Shown here piece by piece: positions 1 to 9,822 of a stretch of DNA of 64,000 nt. The translations under genes and the position numbers were made by a program. The first letter of the stretch is position 1. Each line of letters starts with the position of its first letter. The stretch comes from Betaproteobacteria bacterium. Its GTDB lineage: Bacteria; Pseudomonadota; Gammaproteobacteria; Burkholderiales; SG8-41. The notes beneath the pieces were generated by a model that was not told the origin of the DNA, ran no database searches, and saw only the letters and a program-made list of their open reading frames with translations. The stretch is taken from the NCBI GenBank assembly GCA_021732605.1, contig JAKFUS010000010.1, forward strand, positions 62,001-126,000. Direction: 5' to 3'.

Positions 1-1
1 G

Positions 2-886
2 AAACCCGCCGACCTGTCGAGCTGGGAGCGGGTGGTAGCCGCGCTGGAAAACCCAAAGCAGGAGGTCAGCATTGCGCTGGTCGGCAAATATGTCGATCTG
101 ACCGAATCCTACAAGTCACTGTCGGAAGCGTTGATCCATGCCGGCATCCATACCGCATCGAAGATCCGCATTCATTACGTTGACTCGGAAAGCATCGAGA
201 AAAACGGCACTGCCTGCCTGCAAGGCATGGATGCAATTCTGGTCCCGGGCGGTTTCGGCAAACGCGGCGTCGAGGGCAAAATCGGTGCGATCCGCTTTGC
301 CCGTGAAAACGGTGTGCCGTACCTGGGCATCTGCCTCGGCATGCAGCTGGCGGTCATTGAATACGCGCGCGATCTGGCTGGACTTGAAGGTGCACACAGC
401 ACGGAATTTGATGCGGAAACGCCGCATCCGGTGGTGGCCTTGATCACCGAATGGCAGGACCGCGACGGCCAGGTTGAACGTCGCAATTCCACGTCCGACC
501 TCGGCGGTACGATGCGTCTCGGCGGTCAGGAATGCGAATTAAAAGTCGGATCATTGGTACGCAAGATTTACGGCGCTGATCGCATCACTGAACGTCATCG
601 CCATCGTTATGAAGTCAATAATCATTACCTGCCGCGGTTGCGCGAAGCGGGCATGAGCTTCAGCGGTCTGTCATTGACCGGTGAATTGTGCGAAATGGTG
701 GAAATACCCGGGCATCCGTGGTTTGTCGGTTGCCAGTTCCATCCCGAATTCACTTCGACGCCTCGCGGCGGACATCCCTTGTTCAAATCCTTTGTTGAAG
801 CTGCGCTGACGCGATCGCGTGTCGAGAGCAGCAGTGCACCGGTCCGTGCAGCGTCGCCGCAGCTTGCTGCCGGCGCCACCGGCTGA
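2..886 (+). CDS. pyrG: CTP synthase, C-terminal part (cut by window start)
   Basis: This is the C-terminal glutaminase part of CTP synthase, which aminates UTP to CTP using ammonia from glutamine. The reading frame is open from base 2, so the N-terminal synthetase domain lies outside the window. The class I amidotransferase triad is visible: the nucleophile in YLGICLGMQ (Cys codon at 332-334) and His/Glu in FHPEFTSTP near the end. The 17 or so residues after the domain (rich in Ala, Ser and Pro) are a variable tail. It is followed by kdsA and eno, the usual betaproteobacterial order. Identification is certain; only the missing 5' end limits the description. Confidence 0.97.
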   Translation, partial: KPADLSSWERVVAALENPKQEVSIALVGKYVDLTESYKSLSEALIHAGIHTASKIRIHYVDSESIEKNGTACLQGMDAILVPGGFGKRGVEGKIGAIRFARENGVPYLGICLGMQLAVIEYARDLAGLEGAHSTEFDAETPHPVVALITEWQDRDGQVERRNSTSDLGGTMRLGGQECELKVGSLVRKIYGADRITERHRHRYEVNNHYLPRLREAGMSFSGLSLTGELCEMVEIPGHPWFVGCQFHPEFTSTPRGGHPLFKSFVEAALTRSRVESSSAPVRAASPQLAAGATG

Positions 887-915
887 GCCGCAATTCCTAT
901 GAATACATTGCAGCC

Positions 916-1749
916 ATGAAGCTGTGCGGATTCGAAGCAGGGCTGGACCGGCCGATGTTCCTGATCGCTGGTCCCGATACCCTCGAAAGTGAGCAGATGT
1001 GCCTTGATGTCGCGGGCCATCTGATGGAACAGACTGCGAAGCTGGGTATGCCTTATGTCTTCAAAGGCTCCTTCGACAAGGCCAACCGCACTTCGGGCAA
1101 AAGTTACCGCGGCCCCGGCGTGGAAGAGGGGCTGCGTATTCTAGAGTCGGTCCAGCGCCAGATTGGCGTGCCGGTGCTGACTGATGTGCACGAGGACACG
1201 CCGCTCGCCGAAGTCGCGGCAGTGGTCGATGTGATCCAGACGCCGGCCTTTTTGTGCCGGCAGACCAATTTCATCCGCAGCGTGGCGAGCCAGCGCAAAC
1301 CGATGAACATCAAGAAAGGGCAGTTCCTGTCGCCCTGGGAGATGGCCAACGTGGTTGAAAAGGCCCGTAGCACCGGTAACGAGCAGATCATGGTCTGCGA
1401 GCGGGGCTTCAGCTTTGGCTACAACAATCTCGTCGTTGACATGCGCGGCCTGGCGGTCATGCGCAGCAGCGGGTGTCCGGTCGTGTTCGACGCGACCCAT
1501 TCGGTGCAGTTGCCGGGCGGGCAGGGCAACGCCAGCGGCGGTCAGCGCGAACACATTCCGGTACTGGCGCGCGCCGCCGTGGCCGCCGGCGTGTCGGGTG
1601 TGTTCATGGAAACCCATCCCAAGCCCGACGAAGCCCTGTGCGATGGTCCGAATTCCTGGCCGCTGTCGATGATGGGCGAACTGCTGGAAACGCTTCATGC
1701 CCTTGATGCAGCAGTCAAGAGCCGTCGTTTCGTAGAGCAGCATCTATAA
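916..1749 (+). CDS. kdsA: 3-deoxy-8-phosphooctulonate synthase (KDO-8-P synthase)
   Basis: Condenses phosphoenolpyruvate with arabinose 5-phosphate to KDO 8-phosphate for the inner core of lipopolysaccharide; cytoplasmic. The 277 residues match the family length. Family motifs are [35 protein letters not shown] and [12 protein letters not shown]. The His (ATHS), Glu (METHP) and Asp (near CDGPN) positions of the metal-binding form are present. The N-terminal position that is Cys in metal-dependent and Asn in metal-independent enzymes reads Asp (AGPDTLES). ATG 916 is chosen because an ATG at 900 in another frame stops after six codons. It lies 29 bp after pyrG and 24 bp before eno. Confidence 0.96.
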   Translation: MKLCGFEAGLDRPMFLIAGPDTLESEQMCLDVAGHLMEQTAKLGMPYVFKGSFDKANRTSGKSYRGPGVEEGLRILESVQRQIGVPVLTDVHEDTPLAEVAAVVDVIQTPAFLCRQTNFIRSVASQRKPMNIKKGQFLSPWEMANVVEKARSTGNEQIMVCERGFSFGYNNLVVDMRGLAVMRSSGCPVVFDATHSVQLPGGQGNASGGQREHIPVLARAAVAAGVSGVFMETHPKPDEALCDGPNSWPLSMMGELLETLHALDAAVKSRRFVEQHL

Positions 1750-3057
<1,308 letters not shown>

Positions 3058-3083
3058 GCCGTTTCCTCGAGCCGCCTGACGCC

Positions 3084-3419
3084 ATGCGGCTGCTGGCCAT
3101 TGCTCTCACCGGATTGATCCTGCTGATCCAGTATCCCTTGTGGTTGGGCAAGGGGGGGCAGCTGCGCGTCTGGGAAATGGAACGCCAGATCGAATCGCAA
3201 CGGCAGATCAACAGCGGCCTGCAGGCACGTAATGCGGCGCTGGATGCCGAAGTGCGCGACCTGAAACAGGGACTGGAAGCGGTCGAGGAGCGAGCTCGCA
3301 ACGAACTGGGCATGATCAGGCGCGACGAAATATTTTTTCAGGTGCTGGAGGGCGTTCCGACCGGTTCCGCTGTCGCCGCACCAGCACCTGCACCGGCATC
3401 CGCACCGGTAAAAAAATAG
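3084..3419 (+). CDS. ftsB: Cell division protein FtsB (septum formation initiator)
   Basis: Small bitopic divisome protein that forms the FtsQ-FtsL-FtsB complex at midcell. The 111 residues show a short cytoplasmic N-terminus, one membrane segment (residues about 3-22, [20 protein letters not shown]) and a heptad-type coiled coil (about 30-75), then the family signature around [17 protein letters not shown] low-complexity Ala/Pro tail ([15 protein letters not shown]) follows and is not conserved. It lies 26 bp downstream of eno, its usual place, probably in the same transcript. Confidence 0.94.
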   Translation: MRLLAIALTGLILLIQYPLWLGKGGQLRVWEMERQIESQRQINSGLQARNAALDAEVRDLKQGLEAVEERARNELGMIRRDEIFFQVLEGVPTGSAVAAPAPAPASAPVKK

Positions 3420-3461
3420 GGCACGGATGGCTACGGTTTCAACTCACTTGAATGGAGTGCG

Positions 3462-4313
3462 ATGAGCGCAATCATCATCGACGGTGTCGCCATGGCGAAA
3501 CAGGTTCTGGCGGAACAGAAGGCAAGGGCCGACAAACTGGCACAGCAAGCGCGGCCACCGGGTCTGGCCGTGGTGCTGGTCGGTGATGACCAGGCCTCTG
3601 CGGTCTATGTACGCAGCAAGGAGCGCGCCTGCCGTGATGCGGGAGTGCGCACCTTCGATACACGTTTGCCGGCAACAACAACGGAAGCCGAGTTGCTGCA
3701 AAAGGTGGATGCGCTCAATCGCGATCCACAGGTGCACGGTATCCTCGTGCAACTGCCGCTGCCGGCACATATCAATGCTGTCACTGTGTTGCAGCGGATT
3801 GCGCTGGCCAAGGACGTCGATGGTTTCACCTGGCGCAGCCTCGGCGCACTGCTCGATGGTCATCCCAACCTCGCGCCCTGCACACCCTCGGGCAGCATGC
3901 TGATGCTGGAGCGCTCCGGCGTACCCATTGCCGGCCGCCATGCTGTGGTGATCGGCCGCAGCAGCATCGTCGGCAAGCCGGCTGCGCTGATGCTGCTGGA
4001 ACGCAATGCCACAGTCACCATCTGTCATTCGCGTACCACGGATCTGGCGGCAATGACCCGTCAGGCTGATATCCTCATCTGCGCCATCGGCCGGTCACGC
4101 ATGGTCACTGCCGACATGATCAAGCCGGGTGCTGCCGTGGTCGATGTCGGCATTAACCGCAGCGCCGACGGCAAGTTGTGCGGTGACGTGGATTTCGACG
4201 CCGTGCGCGAGCGCGCGGGCTGGATCACGCCGGTGCCGGGGGGCGTCGGGCCGATGACGGTGGCCATGGTCATTGCCAACGTCATCACTGCTGCGGAACG
4301 CACTATCGGCTGA
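3462..4313 (+). CDS. folD: Bifunctional methylenetetrahydrofolate dehydrogenase/cyclohydrolase
   Basis: Converts 5,10-methylene-THF to 10-formyl-THF in two steps (NADP-dependent dehydrogenase and cyclohydrolase) for one-carbon metabolism. The 283 residues match the family. Seen motifs: YVRSKERACRDAG with the catalytic Lys, VQLPLP, the NADP-binding VIGRSSIVGKPAA, and the signature PVPGGVGPMTVAM near the C-terminus. GGAGTGCG precedes ATG 3462. It has its own 42-bp gap from ftsB and ends before a 238-bp intergenic stretch holding an AT-rich repeat. Confidence 0.97.
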   Translation: MSAIIIDGVAMAKQVLAEQKARADKLAQQARPPGLAVVLVGDDQASAVYVRSKERACRDAGVRTFDTRLPATTTEAELLQKVDALNRDPQVHGILVQLPLPAHINAVTVLQRIALAKDVDGFTWRSLGALLDGHPNLAPCTPSGSMLMLERSGVPIAGRHAVVIGRSSIVGKPAALMLLERNATVTICHSRTTDLAAMTRQADILICAIGRSRMVTADMIKPGAAVVDVGINRSADGKLCGDVDFDAVRERAGWITPVPGGVGPMTVAMVIANVITAAERTIG

Positions 4314-4390
4314 TTCGCAGGGTTGCTCCTGTGCGTGCCTGGGCGACATGCACTATTCGGGGGCGGAAGCCCGATGTTCCGTATCAGTAA

Positions 4391-4430
4391 ATTTTATATA
4401 AGTATTTGATTTTATTAATATTATTATAAA
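4391..4430 (+). repeat. AT-rich interspersed repeat, copy 1
   Basis: About 40 nt of almost pure A/T in a GC-rich chromosome, containing TATAAGTATTTGATTTTA. The same core recurs at 9178, 28676 and 41267 on this strand and, inverted, at 21557 and 54637. This copy lies between folD and the GntR regulator, 77 bp after folD. No inverted terminal repeats or target duplications are evident. Confidence 0.75.
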
Positions 4431-4551
4431 TCTCTGATCGCGGTGTGTTGGCACGGCTTGTGCAAGTTATGGCTACAAGTTTGATCATAGACGTTGCCCA
4501 ACCACCTTGAATCAGGCAGGCCAGACAGCGAATCACAGCGGGCAGTCCGCA

Positions 4552-5277
4552 ATGGCGGCAGGTCGTCGCGTGCCTTTGCACGAGCAGGTCTGCAACAGTC
4601 TGCGTGAACGCATCCTGTCCGGCGACCTGGCGCCGAATGCTCGGCTACCCAGCGAAGCCCGACTGATGCAGTCCTTCGGTGTCAGCCGTGTCACGGTGCG
4701 GCAGGGACTCAAGGATCTTGCGGCGGAAGGGCTGGTTTACAGCCAGCAGGGCAAGGGCAGTTTTGTCAGCGCACCGCATGCGACCTACAATCTCAGCGCC
4801 TTGCTCGGCTTCCACGAGGCAATGCAGGGCAAACCGTTTTCCGCCACCTCTCAACTGCGTTCCATCCGCGATGTCCCAGCTTCCCGGGAAATCGCCACGG
4901 CGCTGAATCTGAAACGTGGCGACGGCGTGTTCGAGGTCAAACGCATCCGCTGCCTCAACGCCCGACCGGTATCGGTGGACCTCAGTTATTTCCCGCCCGA
5001 TATTGGTGACCGGCTGCGCGATCAGGATCTGAACCAGGATATTTTTCCGCTGCTGGAAACCCGCGGTATCAGCCTCGGGCGTTCGCGGATGTGGATTGAG
5101 GCACAGACCTGTCCGACTGAATTTGCCGATGATCTGGCGGTTGCTGCCGGGGAGCCGGTGCTGCACCTGGCAAGGCTGACTTACAGTTCGTTTGACCGGC
5201 CGGTCGATTACGCACATCTCTACTGCCGCGGCGATTCATACCAGTACAAAGTTGAATTGCACCGGCGGCAGGGCTGA
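4552..5277 (+). CDS. GntR-family transcriptional regulator, HutC/UTRA type
   Basis: DNA-binding regulator. An N-terminal winged helix (residues about 5-75; PLHEQVCNSLRERILSG, LPSEARLMQSFGVSRVTVRQ) is followed by a UTRA ligand domain (about 90-240) of the HutC subfamily, which senses small metabolites. The start is uncertain: ATG 4552 gives 241 residues, normal for the family, while a TTG at 4507 adds 15 residues; neither has a clear ribosome-binding site. It stands alone between folD and the large oxidoreductase gene, so the effector and target are unknown. The nearby oxidoreductase is a possible target by position only. Confidence 0.88.
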   Translation: MAAGRRVPLHEQVCNSLRERILSGDLAPNARLPSEARLMQSFGVSRVTVRQGLKDLAAEGLVYSQQGKGSFVSAPHATYNLSALLGFHEAMQGKPFSATSQLRSIRDVPASREIATALNLKRGDGVFEVKRIRCLNARPVSVDLSYFPPDIGDRLRDQDLNQDIFPLLETRGISLGRSRMWIEAQTCPTEFADDLAVAAGEPVLHLARLTYSSFDRPVDYAHLYCRGDSYQYKVELHRRQG

Positions 5278-5325
5278 GCACCTGCCATTGAGGCTGCGGT
5301 TCTGCAGGATCGCGTTTTTTGGGTG

Positions 5326-5460
5326 TCAGCACGCAAAAGAGTTGGCAAAGCCCAGCAACAGATCCGGGTTAAGGTAGCCGCGAAAAATCAGGTATGTCAT
5401 CGCTGCGGCCAGCACCGATAACAGGGCCAACACCAGGATTTTCCAACGCCCGGCGATCAT
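5326..5460 (-). CDS. Small single-pass membrane protein (44 residues), unknown function
   Basis: A short gene in the 301-bp gap between the GntR gene and the large oxidoreductase, on the opposite strand. It encodes 44 residues starting MIAGRWKILVLALLSV, with one hydrophobic segment (about residues 7-25) followed by a polar tail containing RGYLNPDLLLGFAN. A good ribosome-binding site (GAGGAG, about 7 nt before the ATG at 5460) supports translation. Its end is 48 bp from the end of the convergent GntR gene. I do not recognise a named family; a function cannot be assigned. Confidence 0.68.
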   Translation of the reverse strand: MIAGRWKILVLALLSVLAAAMTYLIFRGYLNPDLLLGFANSFAC

Positions 5461-5578
5461 TCAGAAATCTCCTCTGTACAGTTCTGGATAGCTGGATTAT
5501 TGCACGGGCGGCTTCAGCAGCCCGAGCGTCAAGTGTTATCACCAAAAGCGCTAAGCAAATAACATCCTGATACAGGCC

Positions 5579-8500
5579 ATGGACACCCCAATTGATATAA
5601 TTTCGGTTTTGCCCGGCACCGGGAAAATCTTGAAACAATCCGCCGCAAACTCCCCGCAGCTCGGTTTCTCCTTCGAAGACTTTTACAATCGCGATGGCTT
5701 GATCCGTGTGGATCATGTTTTCCTGCGCGAACTGGAGCAGGCGGATGCCGTATTGCATGCACAATTGCTGGCAGCGCGCGCTGCCGCTGAGCCATTACCG
5801 GCTAAGGCTGAATCTGAGCTGCTGCTGGCGCTGACGCCGCATCTGGAAGACTTCATCGGTGAGCTGTTTGGCATTACTGCAGAAGTGCGTGCGCTGTCGG
5901 CCCAACATCATGAACTGGCGCCGCTGTACAGCGTCAAGCGCCTGTTCGTGCAGCGCAAGGCCATGCACAAATACAAGTCAGACGCGGCTGCTGCCATTGA
6001 CGGTGCGGCGGTGGGCGAAAAACTCGCGGCCTTGTTCGGCGAGCCGCTGACCGAACTGGCCTTTGCGAAACAGGTGACGGCCTGGCAGCAGGATGAAACG
6101 AATCATGCCGAAGCGCTGGAACTGGCGCTGCAGTACGCCGCCTGGTCAGCGCATACGGCGGCAGGGCATGAGCGGCATCACGCGGGGGTGTTGTTCAAAT
6201 CGCCGCACAAACTCGATATACAGAACCTGGTGCCGGTGCAGACCACAACGACGGCGGGGTATACCGAGCATCGTTTTGACGTGTCACGCCTGCGGCTGCG
6301 TCAGGGTTTCAAGCTGACCGACAAGGGTACCGACCTGACGGGAGCGCTGGACGAGGCGAATTACTGCATCTGGTGCCATGAGCAGGGCAAGGATTCCTGC
6401 TCCAAGGGTTTAAAAGAGAAGGGTGCCAGTGGCCGCGGTGCGCAATCTTTCAAGAAGTCGCCCTTCGGCATCACGCTGGCGGGTTGTCCGCTGGAAGAAA
6501 AAATCTCCGAATTCCACAAAGCCAAGACCGATGGCCTGGCGATCGGTGCCTTTGCGATCATCGTCGTCGATAATCCGATGGTTGCGGCAACCGGGCATCG
6601 CATCTGCAACGATTGCATGAAGGCCTGCATTTACCAGAAGCAGGAACCGGTCAACATTCCGCAGGCGGAGACGCGCACGCTGAAAGATGTGCTGGAACTG
6701 CCCTGGGGTTTCGAGATTTACAGTCTGCTGACACGCTGGAACCCGCTGAACCTGCGCAATCCTTATCCCAGGGCGCCCAGCGGCAAGCGGGTGCTGATTG
6801 CGGGCATGGGACCCGCCGGGTTCTCGCTTGCGCATTTCCTGATGAACGACGGCCACACCGTGATCGGCATCGACGGTCTGAAAATCGAACCCCTGCCGTC
6901 GGCATTGTCCGGTGTGGACATGGCCGGAGGGCGCGTGGCGTTCAAACCGATCCGCGATGTAACTGAACTCTATGAATCACTGGATGAACGGGCGATGGCT
7001 GGTTTCGGCGGTGTCGCGGAATACGGCATCACCGTGCGCTGGGACAAGAATTTCCTCAAAATCATCCGCCTGCTGCTGGAACGTCGCTCGCAGTTTGCGC
7101 TGTTCGGTGGCGTGCGTTTCGGCGGCACAATCACCGCCGAAAATGCGTTTGCCATGGGCTTCGACCACATCGCGCTGGCGATTGGTGCCGGCCGACCGAC
7201 GGTGCTCGACATGCCCAACGGCCTGGCGCGCGGCGTGCGCACGGCATCGGATTTCCTGATGGCGCTGCAGCTGACCGGTGCGGCGAAGACTGATTCCATC
7301 GCCAACATGCAATTGCGGTTGCCGGTGGTGGTGATCGGCGGCGGCCTGACTGCGGTTGATGCCGCCACCGAATCGCTGGCCTACTACCCGCTGCAGGTGG
7401 AGAAATTCCTGCTGCGCTACGAGCTGCTGGCGCGTGAACACGGCGAAGCCGCGGCGCGTATTGCGTGGAATCCGGAAGAGCGTGAAACCGCGGACGAATT
7501 CATTACCCATGCACGGGCGATCCGTGCCGAACGCGCTGCTGCAGCAAAAGAAGGTCGCGAGCCACGGGTGCTGCAGTTGCTGCAGTCATGGGGTGGCGCG
7601 ACCATCGCCTATCGCAAGCGGCTGGTCGACAGCCCGTCGTACACACTGAACCATGAAGAGGTGCACAAGGCGCTCGAAGAGGGCATCACTTTTGGCGAGT
7701 GCCTGACGCCGCTGGCGATCGAAGTGGACAGTTATGGCCATGCTCGCGCGCTGAAGGTTGCAGTACATGCCAAGGGTGAAGACGGTGAATGGCACGAAAC
7801 CGGCCGCGTGGAAATGCCGGCTCGGGCGATCCTGATTGCGGCCGGCACCCAGCCCAACACCGTGCTGGCCCGCGAAGACGCCGAACATTTTGTGCTCGAC
7901 GGCCGTTATTTCCGCGCCTGCGATGTTTCAGGTGAGCCGGTGGCGGCGGAAAAGGCGATTTCCAAACCCAACGCCGTAAATGTCTTGCTGTCGAAGAGCA
8001 ACGACGGGCGTTTCATCAGTTATTTCGGCGATGTGCATCCGTCCTTTTTCGGCAACGTGGTGAAAGCCATCGGCAGTGCCAAACAAGGTTACCCAGTGGT
8101 CAGCGGTGTGCTGGCGCAGATCAAGCCGGCTGCTGCAGTCGATGATGCGAGCTTCCTTGGCGCCTTGCAACGCGATTTGCGCGCGACAGTGCACGAAGTG
8201 AAACGCCTGACACCGCAGATCGTCGAAGTCGTGGTGCGTGCGCCGCTGGCGGCACGGCGTTTCCAGCCCGGACAGTTTTATCGCCTGCAGAATTTCGAAG
8301 CACTGGCGCCGCGCACCGAAGGCAGCACGCTGGCCATGGAAGGCCTGGCCTTGACGGGCGCCTGGGTGGACGCGGAGCAGGGCCTTCTGTCGACCATTGT
8401 GCTGGAGATGGGCGGTTCCAGCGATCTCTGCGTGGAACTGAAGCCCGGCGAGCCTATTGTGCTGATGGGGCCCACTGGCACGCCGACGGAAATCCCCAGC

Positions 8501-9160
8501 AACGAGACCGTGGTGCTGGTCGGCGGCGGGCTCGGCAATGCGGTGTTGTTCTCGATCGGCCAGGCGATGCGCAAGGCCGGCTGCCGGGTGTTGTATTTTG
8601 CCGGCTACAAACACATGATCGACCGTTACCGCATTGAGGATATTGAAGCCGCGAGTGACGTCGTGGTCTGGTGTTCCGATGACGAGCCGGGATTCATGCC
8701 GGCGCGTCCCGATGACCGGCGTTTTGTCGGCAATATCGTGCAGGCGATGAACGCCTATGCCTCGGGTGAACTGGGCGAACAAGCCATACCATTCAAGGAC
8801 GCCGATCGCATCATCGCTATCGGCTCCGACAAGATGATGGCGGCAGTGGCGCGGGCGCGGCACGAAGTGCTGAAGCCTTATTTGAAACCGCAGCACCATG
8901 CGATCGGTTCCATCAACTCGCCGATGCAGTGCATGATGAAAGAGGTTTGCGCGCAGTGCCTGCAGCCGCAGATTGATCCGCAAACCGGTAAAACGAGCTA
9001 TGTGTTTTCCTGCTTCAATCAGGATCAGCCGCTGGATTGTGTCGACTGGAAAGCGCTGGACCAGCGCCTGAAACAGAATTCGACCCAAGAGAAGCTGACG
9101 GCAGAGTGGCTGGACCATTGCCTGGTCAAGCTGGAGCTGCGGGATATTCAGCGGGTTTGA
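5579..9160 (+). CDS. Large fused FAD/NAD(P) and Fe-S oxidoreductase (GltD-like plus PyrK/FNR-like)
   Basis: A 1193-residue soluble redox protein. In order: an N-terminal helical region (1-250) of unknown role; a cysteine cluster (about 263-350, CIWCHEQGKDSC and CNDCMKAC) like the Fe-S region of glutamate synthase small subunits; two dinucleotide-binding folds (IAGMGPAG about 402, VVVIGGGLTAVDAA about 583); a ferredoxin-reductase-like FAD/NAD module (PGQFYRL about 898, LVGGGLGNAV about 981); and a C-terminal Cys cluster (about 1117-1145, CMMKEVCAQC) like the 2Fe-2S site of PyrK. It presumably passes electrons between NAD(P)H and a partner; the substrate is unknown. The start is unsure: the first codons overlap a TATAAT at 5596-5601, and a TTG at 5630 is possible. 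No partner subunit is adjacent. Confidence 0.85.
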   Translation: MDTPIDIISVLPGTGKILKQSAANSPQLGFSFEDFYNRDGLIRVDHVFLRELEQADAVLHAQLLAARAAAEPLPAKAESELLLALTPHLEDFIGELFGITAEVRALSAQHHELAPLYSVKRLFVQRKAMHKYKSDAAAAIDGAAVGEKLAALFGEPLTELAFAKQVTAWQQDETNHAEALELALQYAAWSAHTAAGHERHHAGVLFKSPHKLDIQNLVPVQTTTTAGYTEHRFDVSRLRLRQGFKLTDKGTDLTGALDEANYCIWCHEQGKDSCSKGLKEKGASGRGAQSFKKSPFGITLAGCPLEEKISEFHKAKTDGLAIGAFAIIVVDNPMVAATGHRICNDCMKACIYQKQEPVNIPQAETRTLKDVLELPWGFEIYSLLTRWNPLNLRNPYPRAPSGKRVLIAGMGPAGFSLAHFLMNDGHTVIGIDGLKIEPLPSALSGVDMAGGRVAFKPIRDVTELYESLDERAMAGFGGVAEYGITVRWDKNFLKIIRLLLERRSQFALFGGVRFGGTITAENAFAMGFDHIALAIGAGRPTVLDMPNGLARGVRTASDFLMALQLTGAAKTDSIANMQLRLPVVVIGGGLTAVDAATESLAYYPLQVEKFLLRYELLAREHGEAAARIAWNPEERETADEFITHARAIRAERAAAAKEGREPRVLQLLQSWGGATIAYRKRLVDSPSYTLNHEEVHKALEEGITFGECLTPLAIEVDSYGHARALKVAVHAKGEDGEWHETGRVEMPARAILIAAGTQPNTVLAREDAEHFVLDGRYFRACDVSGEPVAAEKAISKPNAVNVLLSKSNDGRFISYFGDVHPSFFGNVVKAIGSAKQGYPVVSGVLAQIKPAAAVDDASFLGALQRDLRATVHEVKRLTPQIVEVVVRAPLAARRFQPGQFYRLQNFEALAPRTEGSTLAMEGLALTGAWVDAEQGLLSTIVLEMGGSSDLCVELKPGEPIVLMGPTGTPTEIPSNETVVLVGGGLGNAVLFSIGQAMRKAGCRVLYFAGYKHMIDRYRIEDIEAASDVVVWCSDDEPGFMPARPDDRRFVGNIVQAMNAYASGELGEQAIPFKDADRIIAIGSDKMMAAVARARHEVLKPYLKPQHHAIGSINSPMQCMMKEVCAQCLQPQIDPQTGKTSYVFSCFNQDQPLDCVDWKALDQRLKQNSTQEKLTAEWLDHCLVKLELRDIQRV

Positions 9161-9177
9161 AAGTGCTTGCCGCGGCG

Positions 9178-9216
9178 TTATATAAGTTATTGATTTTAAA
9201 TGATATTTAAATGAAT
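9178..9216 (+). repeat. AT-rich interspersed repeat, copy 2
   Basis: TATAAGTTATTGATTTTAAA followed by more A/T, the same family as the copy at 4391 with one local shift (AGTTATTG for AGTATTTG). It fills the gap between the 3' ends of two convergent genes, starting 18 bp after the oxidoreductase stop codon. Confidence 0.7.
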
Positions 9217-9232
9217 TGCGGGATGAGGATCT

Positions 9233-9793
9233 TCAGCCGCGATCCTCAGTCTGCCACGTACTCCACTCCACGCGTGCCGGCACAAGACGCAAGCTCTCCA
9301 ACATCGCTTGCGGCAAGCCGGCACTCCCGGTTTCACAGAGCATGCGCGGCACGTTCGTCGCGCCTGAGATGAATTCAACAGCTTGAACGCGGCCCAGCGC
9401 TGCGCCTGCCGCAGCTCTGTCGGAGGCATCGCAATACACCCCATACAGCGCCATGGATTGTTGCGTATCATTGCCCGGTGGCGAATAGTGCTTGCTGCAG
9501 GGTGCATACAGCGGACGTTCAAAACGCCGGTAGAGTTGACGCATGCCATGACGGATGGCTTCGAATTCCAGACTCTCAGCCCGTGCTTTCATGTCAACGT
9601 CCTGTGCCGCCATGTTCGCGAAGTCCAGCCACCAGATCACATCCGGCCAATCATCGCCGCCTTCGAGCTTGCTGATGGTGCGTCCCCGCGGCAGACCGAG
9701 TTGTGCGCGGACGTCCGAGGCCAGGATCCGTTGCCGCAGCACGATGGCGGCATTGTCGGGACGGGCGTAGTAAAAATTGTACGAAACGATCAT
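9233..9793 (-). CDS. Hypothetical protein, possible DUF4936-like
   Basis: A 186-residue soluble protein starting MIVSYNFYYARPDNAA, with no signal peptide or membrane segment. The first half (strand, helix, Trp-rich strand VIWWLDF, helix, then FERPLYAP) has the look of a small dimeric alpha/beta-barrel domain. The second half carries YGVYCD and a C-terminal WSTWQ. The N-terminal pattern loosely recalls DUF4936-type betaproteobacterial proteins, but I cannot confirm this. It lies 29 bp downstream of the aminotransferase gene on the same strand, so the two may be cotranscribed. Confidence 0.7.
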   Translation of the reverse strand: MIVSYNFYYARPDNAAIVLRQRILASDVRAQLGLPRGRTISKLEGGDDWPDVIWWLDFANMAAQDVDMKARAESLEFEAIRHGMRQLYRRFERPLYAPCSKHYSPPGNDTQQSMALYGVYCDASDRAAAGAALGRVQAVEFISGATNVPRMLCETGSAGLPQAMLESLRLVPARVEWSTWQTEDRG

Positions 9794-9822
9794 CCGGACT
9801 TCGGGTGTTACGGCAACACCGC

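Noticed and set aside
5596-5601. Perfect TATAAT overlapping the first codons of the large oxidoreductase.
   Set aside because: No acceptable -35 at 16-18 nt. Kept only as a doubt about the start codon (a TTG at 5630 is possible).
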